Shown: in pieces, positions 34,007-41,679 of the stretch
Position numbering within the stretch: the stretch's first letter is position 1
How the letters are laid out: the number at the start of each line of letters is the position of its first letter
DNA from: Streptomyces sp. YIM 130001
GTDB lineage: Bacteria > Actinomycetota > Actinomycetes > Streptomycetales > Streptomycetaceae
Reading direction: 5' to 3'
Length of the DNA: 64,000 nt
Assembly: GCF_003574445.1 (NCBI RefSeq)
Contig: NZ_KZ984565.1
Span: 124,001 to 188,000, forward strand
Made by a program: the position numbers and the translations under genes
The notes under the pieces: generated by a model
What the model saw: only the letters and a program-made list of their open reading frames with translations
Database searches by the model: none
What the model was told of the DNA's origin: nothing

Positions 34007-35368
34007 CTAGGCCGCCCGTCGGGACAGCCACCCGTGCTCCCTGACGAGGTCGGCGTAGCGGCGCCCGCTGCCCTTGACGGTGCGGACCTGGGTGTCGTAG
34101 TCGACATGGATCAGACCGAACCGCTTGTCGTAGCCGTACGCCCACTCGAAGTTGTCGAGCAGCGACCAGGCGTAGTAGCCGGCGAGCGGCGCGCCCTGTC
34201 GGACGGCCCGTGCGCAGGCCGCCAGGTGTTCTTCCAGGTACGCCTGGCGTTCGGGGTCGTTCACGCTGCCGTCGGCCTGGACGAGGTCCGGGTAGGCGGA
34301 GCCGTTCTCGGTGACGTACAGCTTGCGGGCCCCGTACTCCCGGGTCAGCCGCAGCAGGAGCTGCTCGATGCCGCCGGCGTCGATCTCCCAGTCCATGGCG
34401 GTACGGGGGACGCCGTGGCGGCGCACCTGGCGGGCGTACGGTGCGGGGCCGTCCGGGTCGTCGGCGACGGTGACGGGGAAGTAGTAGTTGAGCCCGAGGT
34501 GGTCGAGGGGGGCGGCGATGGTCGCCAAGTCGCCTGTTTTTTCCGGGAGTTCGACGCCGTAGAGGTCGAGCATGTCGGCGGGGAAGCCCCTGCCGTGGAC
34601 GGGGTCGAGCCACCAGCGGTTGCTGTGGCCGTCCATGCGGAGGGCGGCGGCGACGTCCTCGGGGGCGTCACTGGCAGGGGCCACGGTGGAGAGGTTGTTG
34701 ACGATGCCGACCTGCGCGGCGGGGGAGGCGGCGCGGATGGCCTGGGCGGCCAGGCCGTGGCCCAGCAGCAGGTGGTACGAGGCGCGGACGGCGGCGGTGA
34801 GGTCGGTGAGCCCCGGGGCCATCAGGCCTTCGAGGTGGCCGATCCAGGCCGAGCAGAGCGGTTCGTTCAGGGTGGTCCACTGGGTGACGCGGTCGCCGAG
34901 GCGTTCGGCGACGAGGGAGGCGTAGGCCGCGAAGTGCTCGGCGGTGTCCCGCTCGGGCCAGCCGCCGCGGTCCTGCAGGGCCTGGGGCAGGTCCCAGTGG
35001 TAGAGGGTGACGGACGGGGTGATGCCTTCGGCGAGCAGGTGGTCGGTCAACTGGTCGTAGAAGGCGAGGCCCTTGGCGTTCGGCGGGCCGTCGCCGCCGG
35101 GCAGGATGCGGGGCCAGGCGAGGGAGAACCGGTAGGCGTTGGTGCCGAGTTGCTTCATCAGGGCGACGTCCTCGCGCCACCGGTGGTAGTGGTCGCAGGC
35201 CCGGTCCCCGTGGTCGTCGTTGTCGATCTTGCCGGGGGTGTGCGAGAAGGTGTCCCAGATCGAGGGGCCGCGGCCGTCCTCGGTGACGGCTCCTTCGACC
35301 TGGTAGGCGGAGGTGGCGGTGCCCCAGTGGAAGTCGGGCGGGAAGGCGGCGAGGTCGATGCTGGTCAA
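34007..35368 (-). CDS. GH1 beta-glucosidase
   Basis: A 453-residue intracellular family 1 beta-glucosidase. The acid/base glutamate is in TLNEP (E169), the nucleophile in YVTENGSA (E354); further marks are FHWGTATSAYQVEGA near the start and the aglycone/glucose-binding end SLLDNFEWAYGYDKRFG. The start is a TTG at 35368: it gives the normal N-terminus and has GAAGGA 7 nt upstream, while no ATG or GTG lies nearby. It is the last gene of the leftward importer operon and would hydrolyse imported cellobiose or laminaribiose. No signal peptide. Confidence 0.93.
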   Translation of the reverse strand: MTSIDLAAFPPDFHWGTATSAYQVEGAVTEDGRGPSIWDTFSHTPGKIDNDDHGDRACDHYHRWREDVALMKQLGTNAYRFSLAWPRILPGGDGPPNAKGLAFYDQLTDHLLAEGITPSVTLYHWDLPQALQDRGGWPERDTAEHFAAYASLVAERLGDRVTQWTTLNEPLCSAWIGHLEGLMAPGLTDLTAAVRASYHLLLGHGLAAQAIRAASPAAQVGIVNNLSTVAPASDAPEDVAAALRMDGHSNRWWLDPVHGRGFPADMLDLYGVELPEKTGDLATIAAPLDHLGLNYYFPVTVADDPDGPAPYARQVRRHGVPRTAMDWEIDAGGIEQLLLRLTREYGARKLYVTENGSAYPDLVQADGSVNDPERQAYLEEHLAACARAVRQGAPLAGYYAWSLLDNFEWAYGYDKRFGLIHVDYDTQVRTVKGSGRRYADLVREHGWLSRRAA

Positions 35369-35448
35369 GAGGCGGTCCTTCGGTGTCCGGAGTCGGGGTG
35401 GGCTCGGGCGGTGGCCGGCTCGGCCGGCGGAACGGCCCGCTGTGCGGG

Positions 35449-36324
35449 TCACTTGACGGCTCCCGCCGTGAGGCCCGCGACGAGGTAGCGCTGGAGCAGC
35501 AGGAAGCCTGCGACGACGGGCACGCTCACGACGAGTGAGGCGGCCATGATCTGGTTCCAGTAGACGTCGTTCTGCGTGGAGTAGCCCTGGAGGCCGACGG
35601 CGAGGGTGCGGGTGGTGTCGTTGGTCATGACGGAGGCGAAGAGGACCTCGCCCCAGGCCGTCATGAAGGCGTAGACGGCTACGGCGACGATGCCGGGCAC
35701 GGCCGCCGGCACGACGACGCGGAACAGTGCGCCGAGCGGGCCGCATCCGTCGACGAGGGCCGCCTCGTCGAGGTCGCGCGGCACGGAGTCGAAGTACCCG
35801 ATCAGCATCCACACGGAGAACGGTAGGGAGAACGTCAGATACGTGAGGATGAGACCGGCGCGGGAGCCGAACAGGGCGATGCCGGTGGCGTTTCCGATGT
35901 TGACGTAGATCAGGAAGAGCGGCAGCAGGAAGAGGATGCCGGGGAACATCTGCGTCGAGAGCACGGAGACGGTGAAGACGCGTTTGCCGCGGAAGCGGTA
36001 GCGGCTGACCGCATAGGCCGCGAAGACGGCGATGACGACCGAGCACACGGTGGCCGCACCGGCCACGACCAGCGAGTTCACGAAGTAGCGGGCGAGTGGG
36101 ACGGTCTTCCAGATGTCGACGTAGGGCTGCAGGGTGACCTCGCTCGGCAGCCAGCGGAACTTGCTGGATACGTCCTGAAGCGGCTTCAGGGAGCTGGACA
36201 CCATGACGTACACCGGCAGCAGGACGAAGCCGGTGAGCAGAGTGAGGAAGATCCGCCGGATCCAGAGGAAGGACCGGGGCGGTGCGGTCGGCGAGCGGTG
36301 GGGTGTCGCGGCGGTGTCACGCAT
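35449..36324 (-). CDS. Carbohydrate ABC transporter permease (MalG type)
   Basis: A 291-residue inner-membrane permease with six hydrophobic helices and the cytoplasmic EAA loop near the C-terminal third (DLDEAALVDGCGPLGALFRVVVP). The MalG-type start has one helix at IFLTLLTGFVLLPVYVMVSSS. It overlaps the MalF-type gene by 8 bp, so translation is coupled. No ATPase gene is nearby; streptomycetes use a shared ATPase (MsiK) for such importers, which would explain this. Confidence 0.92.
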   Translation of the reverse strand: MRDTAATPHRSPTAPPRSFLWIRRIFLTLLTGFVLLPVYVMVSSSLKPLQDVSSKFRWLPSEVTLQPYVDIWKTVPLARYFVNSLVVAGAATVCSVVIAVFAAYAVSRYRFRGKRVFTVSVLSTQMFPGILFLLPLFLIYVNIGNATGIALFGSRAGLILTYLTFSLPFSVWMLIGYFDSVPRDLDEAALVDGCGPLGALFRVVVPAAVPGIVAVAVYAFMTAWGEVLFASVMTNDTTRTLAVGLQGYSTQNDVYWNQIMAASLVVSVPVVAGFLLLQRYLVAGLTAGAVK

Positions 36325-37312
36325 CGGCTGCCCGCCTTCCTCGGGAGGTGTACAGCAGGTAGAGGCCGGTGACGAGCAGCAGGAACAGCAGCAGGAGTAC
36401 GGACATGGCGGAGCCGGTGCCGAAGTTCCAGGTGGCGAACGACGACTGGTAGATGTGGATGGAGATCAGGTCCGCGCTGTGCGGGGCCGCCTTGCCGAAC
36501 ATCACGAACGGCGTGTTGAAGTCGTTGAACGTCCAGAGGAACAGCACCAGGACCAGGACCTGATTGACGGGCCGCAGTGCAGGCAGCGTGACGTGCCGGA
36601 TCTGCTGCGGCATGGTGGCGCCGTCGAGCGAGGAGGCCTCGTACATCTCCCGGGGGATGTTCTGCAGGCCGGCCATCACGATGAGGAAGGCGAACGGCCA
36701 GCCCTTCCACACGGACACGGTGAGCAGGGCGACGAAACTGTTGTCGCCGATCAGCCAGAACGAGGGTGCGTCGGTCAGTCCGAGCTGGTCGTGCAGGACG
36801 TGGTTCACCAGGCCGTTGTCGTGCTGGAACATGAAGACCCAGGTGATGACGGCGGTGTAGACGGGCAGCGCGTACGGGACGAGGAACAGGGCCCGCAGCA
36901 GACCCCGCCCCCGGAAGGCCTCCTGGAGGCAGATCGCGGCGGCGGTGCCGATCAGCCAGCACAGGCCGACGGACAGCACGGTGAAGGCACAGGTGACGAG
37001 GAAGGAGTGGAGGAGCGCCTGGCCGGCCGGGGCGTCGAAGTCGAGTGCGATGGAGTAGTTGTCCCAGCCGGTCCAGGGTGCGGCGCCCCAGTCGCGGATG
37101 AAGAACTGGGTGAGCTTCTTGAAGCTCATGGCGATGCCGATGACGATCGGCACCAGGTGGACGAGGAGTTCGAAGAACACGGCCGGCAGGAGCAGCAGAT
37201 AGGGCAGTGCGTTCTTGCGCAGGCGGCCCGGTGCGCGGCGCCGCCGGCCCGCGGGCTCGGCGGGGCCGGACTCGGCGCCGGGGCCCGGGGCGGGGGCGAG
37301 TGTCGTCGTCAT
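36317..37312 (-). CDS. Carbohydrate ABC transporter permease (MalF type)
   Basis: A 331-residue permease with a first helix ALPYLLLLPAVFFELLVHLVPI, a periplasmic loop (FFIRDWGAAPWTGWDNYSIAL) and the EAA loop (MYEASSLDGATMPQQIRHVTLP). It pairs with the MalG-type protein to form the channel. It starts 13 bp after the binding-protein stop codon, in the order binding protein, MalF, MalG, beta-glucosidase. Confidence 0.92.
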   Translation of the reverse strand: MTTTLAPAPGPGAESGPAEPAGRRRRAPGRLRKNALPYLLLLPAVFFELLVHLVPIVIGIAMSFKKLTQFFIRDWGAAPWTGWDNYSIALDFDAPAGQALLHSFLVTCAFTVLSVGLCWLIGTAAAICLQEAFRGRGLLRALFLVPYALPVYTAVITWVFMFQHDNGLVNHVLHDQLGLTDAPSFWLIGDNSFVALLTVSVWKGWPFAFLIVMAGLQNIPREMYEASSLDGATMPQQIRHVTLPALRPVNQVLVLVLFLWTFNDFNTPFVMFGKAAPHSADLISIHIYQSSFATWNFGTGSAMSVLLLLFLLLVTGLYLLYTSRGRRAADA

Positions 37313-37325
37313 CGGGTGTGGTCGC

Positions 37326-38642
37326 TCACTGCTCGGCCATCTGCTGCTCGGCCTTGGTGAGTTCGGCCTTCACGGCCTGGGTGGTGATGGCCTTGCCGTC
37401 CGCCGCCGCGGCGAAGAGGTTCTTCACGGCCGTGCCGACCGCGGTCTCGAACTGCGACTCGTTCGGCACGCGCGGCAGGGGCGCGGCGCTCTTGGCCAAG
37501 GTGTCGCGCAGCACCTTGAGTTCGGGCTTGTCGAAGGCCTGATCGTCCTGGGCGGCCGTGACCGACGGGACCGAACCGTAGGCCTTGTTGAGGATCTTCT
37601 GCTCGGCATCACTCGTCATGAACTTGACGAACTCGGTGGCGCCGTCGAGGTTGTCGCTGTTCTTGAAGACGGCCATGTTGATGCCGGCGGCCATGGAGTT
37701 GGTGTTCTTGCCCTGGCCCGGAGGGCCGGCGGGCACAGGTGCCGGGACCACGCCCCAGTCGCTGTCCTTCATGCCCTGCGAGTCGAAGGTGGAGGCGGCG
37801 GCCTGCCACAGCACCATGGCCGTCCTGCCCTTGGAGAAGTCGCTCAGGGACTGGTTCTGGGCGTACTCCGCGTTGCCCGGCGCGATGATCTTGTCCTTGG
37901 CCATGAAGTCCACGTACTGCTTCACGGCCGCCACGGCGCCCGGCGAGGTGAAGTCGGGCTTGCCGTCCGAGGCGAACCAGTCGGCGCCGCGCTGCTTGGC
38001 GAGCACGAAGATCTGGTGGATGTTGTTGGACAGGTTGGCGCCCTCGGCGCCGAGTCCCCACTTGCCGCCCTTGGACAACCTCTTTCCGTCCGCGACCAGT
38101 TGGTCCCAGGTGGTGGGCGGCTCGCTGATGCCCGCCTCGCGGAACATCTTCTTGTTGTAGTAGAGCGCGTACGCCATGGAGTACAGCGGTACGGCCGCGG
38201 GGTCCTTGCCCTCGGCTCCGGCGGTGTCGAGCGCGGCCGGCACGAAGCGGTCCTTGCCGCCGATCTTGGCGAAGTTCTTCTTGTCCCAGGGCAGCAGGGC
38301 GCCGGTGGCCTGGAGCGAGGTCGACCAGCTGTTGCCGATGTTCAGGACGTCGGGGCCCTGGCCCGAAGTGGTGGCGGTGAGGATCCGGTTGAGCAGGTCC
38401 GACCAGGGGACCACCTCCAGCTTGACCTTGATGCCGGTCTGCTTCTCGAACTTCTTCAGTTCGGGGGTGAGGATCTTCTTGTCCGCCTGGACGGTGGGGC
38501 CTTGGTTGCTGGCCCAGTAAGTCAGCGTCTGCGGCGAGTCGTTGGAGCCCTCGCCGGTGGCGGATCCGCCACCACAGGCGGTGGCCGACAGAGCGAGGGT
38601 GACGATGACGGCACCTACTGAGGTGGTACGGGTTCTGCTCAT
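37326..38642 (-). CDS. Sugar-binding lipoprotein of ABC importer
   Basis: A 438-residue extracellular solute-binding protein (family 1). Lipoprotein signal with lipobox ending LSATACGGG, then LTYWASNQGPTVQADKKILTP and the sugar-cleft segments typical of the CebE/MalE group (GPDVLNIGNSW, PLYSMAYALYYNKKMFREAGI). It captures an oligosaccharide and hands it to the two permeases. As first gene of the operon it stands behind the AT-rich dyad at 38732, divergent from the ROK regulator. With a beta-glucosidase in the operon, a beta-linked glucose disaccharide is the likely ligand. Confidence 0.92.
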   Translation of the reverse strand: MSRTRTTSVGAVIVTLALSATACGGGSATGEGSNDSPQTLTYWASNQGPTVQADKKILTPELKKFEKQTGIKVKLEVVPWSDLLNRILTATTSGQGPDVLNIGNSWSTSLQATGALLPWDKKNFAKIGGKDRFVPAALDTAGAEGKDPAAVPLYSMAYALYYNKKMFREAGISEPPTTWDQLVADGKRLSKGGKWGLGAEGANLSNNIHQIFVLAKQRGADWFASDGKPDFTSPGAVAAVKQYVDFMAKDKIIAPGNAEYAQNQSLSDFSKGRTAMVLWQAAASTFDSQGMKDSDWGVVPAPVPAGPPGQGKNTNSMAAGINMAVFKNSDNLDGATEFVKFMTSDAEQKILNKAYGSVPSVTAAQDDQAFDKPELKVLRDTLAKSAAPLPRVPNESQFETAVGTAVKNLFAAAADGKAITTQAVKAELTKAEQQMAEQ

Positions 38643-38731
38643 GGCACCAGGTGTTCCTTTCCCGAGGAAGTCACCAAGGGGGCGAGGGAGCGGGCGGGCG
38701 CTGTGCGCGGTCGTCTGCTCCGGCAGTCCCT

Positions 38732-38750
38732 CACCTCTTAATTTGAGGTG
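38732..38750. promoter_or_regulatory. Candidate ROK operator (CACCTC-n7-GAGGTG)
   Basis: Dyad CACCTC/GAGGTG around TTAATTT in the 188-bp divergent promoter. It is followed by a second TTAA-containing half (GATTTAAG), making the stretch the most AT-rich of the region. ROK repressors of the Mlc/NagC/XylR kind bind such AT-rich sites. Confidence 0.55.
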
Positions 38751-38830
38751 TGATTTAAGTCCTGTGGGAGGGTAGCGTCAAGGGGTCGCGCAAGGACGAT
38801 CTCGAAGCACCGCAGAGTGGGAGGAGCCCC

Positions 38831-40117
38831 ATGGCCGCACGACGCAGCGGGCGCACGGTGCAGGACCTGCGAACGGAGAACCGGGCCGCCATCCTCAGAG
38901 AGCTGTACTTCGAAGGTCCGACGAGCCGTCAGGAACTGGGTCCTGCAACGGGTTTGAGCGCCGGATCGGTCAGCACTCTGGTGGCGGACCTGGTCGCGGA
39001 AAACCTCGTCCAGGAGGCCGGAAGCGTCGAGTCCGAAGGTGGCCGGCCCCGCATCCTGCTGCGCATCGTCCCCAGCTGCGGGTACCTGATCGGCGTCGAC
39101 GTCGGCGAAACCCGCCTGCGGATCGAGCTGTTCGACCTTTCGCTCGCCGAACTGGCCCGGGTGGAAAAGCCGTTGGAGCTGAAGGGATATCCGGTCCGCC
39201 AGGTGGCCGAACACATCGCGGCGGGCATCGGTGAAGTCCTCGCGACCGGAGGTGTCGCACCGGAACACCTGCTCGGCGTCGGCATCGGCGTGCCGGGCAT
39301 CGTCGCCCAGGAGGCCGACGGCGCGGTGGTGCACGGGCAGACGATCGGCTGGGGTGCTGTGCCCCTCGAGGACCTGCTGCGCCAGGCCTGCCAACTCCCC
39401 GCACACGTCGGCTTCTTCGTCGACAACGGTGCGATGACCCTCGGGCAGGCGGAGATGTGGTTCGGCGCCGGACGGGGTGCCAAGGACGCCGTGGTGGTGC
39501 TCTTCGGTTCGGGCGTCGGGGCCTGCGTGGTCGCCGGCGGCCCGCCCCGTTCCGTCGAATGGGGCCACCTCACGGTCCATGTCCAGGGCCGTCGCTGCCG
39601 GTGCGGGGCGGTGGGCTGCCTGGAGGCCTACGCGGGCGCGGAGGCGCTGCTCGAGCGGTGGCGGGAGGCCGGCGGGGAGCCGCTGTACGGCGCCCAGGAG
39701 GAGGCCTCCCTCACCAGCATGCTCGCCTCCGCGTATCCGGCGGACGACGGCACGCGGCAGGACGCGACCGCGCTCGCCGTCCTGGAGGAGACCGCCGAGT
39801 ATCTGGGCGCGGGGCTCTCCGGGCTCATCAATCTCTTCCGGCCGGAGCGGATCCTCGTCGGCGGCTGGGCCGGACTCCAGCTCGGCGACCGGTTCCTGGA
39901 CACGGTTCGGCAGCACATCCCGAAGTACGCCCTCCAGTACCCGGCCGAGCGCGTCGACCTGCGGCTGGGACGACTCGGCCCGGACGCGGTCACGGTGGGC
40001 GCCGCGACGCTGCCGCTCGCCGCCTTCTTCCGCCGTGGCGGCCGGTCCGCCGCGGTGGCTCCCGTCGCGGAGCGGCCCGCCTGGCAGACCACGCTCAAGG
40101 AGCGTGCGCTGCCGTAG
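38831..40117 (+). CDS. ROK-family transcriptional regulator
   Basis: A 428-residue regulator with an N-terminal winged helix (about 10-75, ILRELYFEGPTSRQELGPATGLSAG cut as helix-turn-helix) and a sugar-kinase-like ROK domain (GVDVGETRLRIELFDL; GVGIGVPGIVAQE; ERVDLR at the end). The zinc/ROK signature is present: WGHLTVHVQGRRCRCGAVGCLEAY with cysteines C-x-C-x4-C. It is divergent from the importer-glucosidase operon and most likely represses it, released by the imported sugar. The DNA-binding domain makes a glucokinase role unlikely. Confidence 0.92.
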   Translation: MAARRSGRTVQDLRTENRAAILRELYFEGPTSRQELGPATGLSAGSVSTLVADLVAENLVQEAGSVESEGGRPRILLRIVPSCGYLIGVDVGETRLRIELFDLSLAELARVEKPLELKGYPVRQVAEHIAAGIGEVLATGGVAPEHLLGVGIGVPGIVAQEADGAVVHGQTIGWGAVPLEDLLRQACQLPAHVGFFVDNGAMTLGQAEMWFGAGRGAKDAVVVLFGSGVGACVVAGGPPRSVEWGHLTVHVQGRRCRCGAVGCLEAYAGAEALLERWREAGGEPLYGAQEEASLTSMLASAYPADDGTRQDATALAVLEETAEYLGAGLSGLINLFRPERILVGGWAGLQLGDRFLDTVRQHIPKYALQYPAERVDLRLGRLGPDAVTVGAATLPLAAFFRRGGRSAAVAPVAERPAWQTTLKERALP

Positions 40118-40141
40118 GGGGCGGGGCCGCGGCAGGGGAGG

Positions 40142-40292
40142 CGGGGCCGGCCCCGTGCTTGGGGTCGCCCCGTTTCCGGGCCGACCCGTGCGTCGGGGGT
40201 CTGCGCTCAGGCCTGCGGTCTGCGGTCTGCGGTGTGCGACCTCACGGGCCGGACCGGCTCGGTCTGTCCTCGAGCGCCGGACGGGCCTCGAG
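40142..40292. terminator. Convergent intergenic region with two palindromes
   Basis: CGGGGCCGGCCCCG (40142-40155) is a perfect palindrome shortly after the ROK stop codon. A second hairpin, CTCGAG (40269-40274) and CTCGAG (40287-40292) around CGCCGGACGGGC, resembles an intergenic element often seen in streptomycetes. Both suit bidirectional termination between the ROK and LacI genes. Confidence 0.45.
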
Positions 40293-40357
40293 ATGTGTCC
40301 GGGCCTGATGGTGCCTCCGGGGTCGAAGAGGCCTCAGGGGGCGGCTTGTTGTGCCGG

Positions 40358-41464
40358 TCAGGTCGACTCTCGTACCACCAGCTCGGGATCGAAGATGACC
40401 GAGGTCGGGTCGGTGCGGTCGCCGTGGATGTACTCCTCCAGGAGCTGCGCCATGGTGGCGGCCATCTCCTCGACCGGCTGGCGCACGGTGGTCAGCGGTG
40501 GGCTGCAGGTGAGCGCGACGCTCGAGTCGTCGAAACCGACCACGGCCACGTCCTGCGGCACCCGCCGGCCGTGGCGGGCCAGTACCTGGCAGACGCCCTG
40601 CGCCATCAGGTCGTTCCCCGCGAACACCCCGTCCACTTCCGGGTGTTCGGCCAGCAGCCGCTCCATCGCGGCGACACCGCTGGCCAGGGTGAAGCCGCCC
40701 TCGACGATCGGTACGTACGGCACCCCGGCGCGCTCCGTCCCGTCCCGGAACCCGGCCAGGCGCTCCTGCCCCGCCGGCACGTCCAGCGGACCGGTCACGG
40801 TGGTCACCCTGCGCCGGCCGCGCTCGAGGAGGTGCTGCGCCGCGAGCAGGCCGCCGTGCCGGTGCGCGAGGTCGACGAAGCTGACCGGGGCGGGCACCGC
40901 GGGGCGGGCGAAGCACACCGCCGGCAGGCGCTCGGCGGCCAGCCGGGCCGGCAGCGGGTCCTCGGCGTGCGTGGACACCACCAGGGCGCCGTCCGCGCTG
41001 CCCTGGCGCAGGTAGTCCACCACCTGCGTCCGGGCGCTCTCCGACTCGGCGAACATCAGCACCGGGTGCATCGAGCGCGGCCGCAGAAAGCCGACCACAC
41101 CGGACACCACCCGCCCGAAGAACGGGTCCCCGAAGACGCGGGCGGCGAACTCGTGCTGCGCGGCGTCCTGTTGGCCGTCCCTGGCATCCCTGCCGTCCTT
41201 GGCGTCGTTCGCCGCGCCGTCCTTGGCGCCGGGGTTCTCGCCGCCCGCGCCGGACACCACCAGGGCGATGGTCTCCGCCCGACGGGTCACCAGGGACCGG
41301 GCCGCCCGGTTCGGTGCGTACCCCGTGCTGTCGATGGCCCGGCGGACCACCTCCTGGATGTCCGGGTCCACATTGCGGATGCCGTTGATGACCCGGGAGA
41401 CGGTGGCCCGGGAGACACCGGCCTCGCGCGCCACGTCCTCGAGTGTCGGCGCCTGTCGGTTCAT
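40358..41464 (-). CDS. LacI-family transcriptional regulator
   Basis: A 368-residue repressor. The headpiece is clear (LEDVAREAGVSRATVSRVIN, then the hinge YAPNRAARSLVTRRAETIALVV). The periplasmic-binding-like domain follows with a 30-residue Asp/Gly/Ala-rich insertion (about 77-107) before the first effector segment, unusual for the family. The ATG at 41464 has GAGGGG upstream. A 12-bp palindrome of the LacI type (41500-41511) lies 35 bp before the start, so it is probably autoregulated, and the same core stands before the GH55-like and DUF1996 genes. The effector is probably a beta-gluco-oligosaccharide. Confidence 0.92.
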   Translation of the reverse strand: MNRQAPTLEDVAREAGVSRATVSRVINGIRNVDPDIQEVVRRAIDSTGYAPNRAARSLVTRRAETIALVVSGAGGENPGAKDGAANDAKDGRDARDGQQDAAQHEFAARVFGDPFFGRVVSGVVGFLRPRSMHPVLMFAESESARTQVVDYLRQGSADGALVVSTHAEDPLPARLAAERLPAVCFARPAVPAPVSFVDLAHRHGGLLAAQHLLERGRRRVTTVTGPLDVPAGQERLAGFRDGTERAGVPYVPIVEGGFTLASGVAAMERLLAEHPEVDGVFAGNDLMAQGVCQVLARHGRRVPQDVAVVGFDDSSVALTCSPPLTTVRQPVEEMAATMAQLLEEYIHGDRTDPTSVIFDPELVVREST

Positions 41465-41499
41465 ACCCCGCCCCTCGTCGCTGCCTCCGCCGCCGATTA

Positions 41500-41511
41500 T
41501 AGAGCGCTCTC
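41500..41511. promoter_or_regulatory. LacI-type operator before the lacI-family gene (TAGAGCGCTCTC)
   Basis: AGAGCGCTCT is a perfect 10-bp palindrome; the outermost pair is T/C. It overlaps the TATA-like TTATAG, so binding would block the promoter. Confidence 0.7.
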
Positions 41512-41537
41512 CCCGCCCCGGTCCGGGCCTCTGACCA

Positions 41538-41660
41538 GGGCGGAACAGGAACCCCGACGGGGGCGGAACAGGAACCCCGACCGGGCGGAACAGGGCCCGG
41601 GAACCGGGCAGGACAGGGCCCGGGAACCGGGCAGGACAGGGATCGGGGGATGGGCGGTCA
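41538..41660. repeat. Degenerate 22-bp tandem repeats
   Basis: About five units built around GGGCGGAACAGGAACCCCGA and GGGCAGGACAGGGCCCGGGA. They lie between the GH3 stop codon and the operator of the lacI-family gene. No coding sequence or clear hairpin is evident. Confidence 0.7.
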
Positions 41661-41679
41661 GGGATCGAGGGATGCGCGG

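Noticed and set aside
35369..36046. N-terminal extension of the beta-glucosidase frame
   Set aside because: The open frame runs upstream into the permease gene, but it is Arg/Pro-rich. The TTG with GAAGGA upstream gives the normal GH1 start.
41538..41660. Attachment site or insertion-sequence ends in the repeats before the lacI-family gene
   Set aside because: The units are degenerate direct repeats with no transposase, integrase or tRNA nearby.
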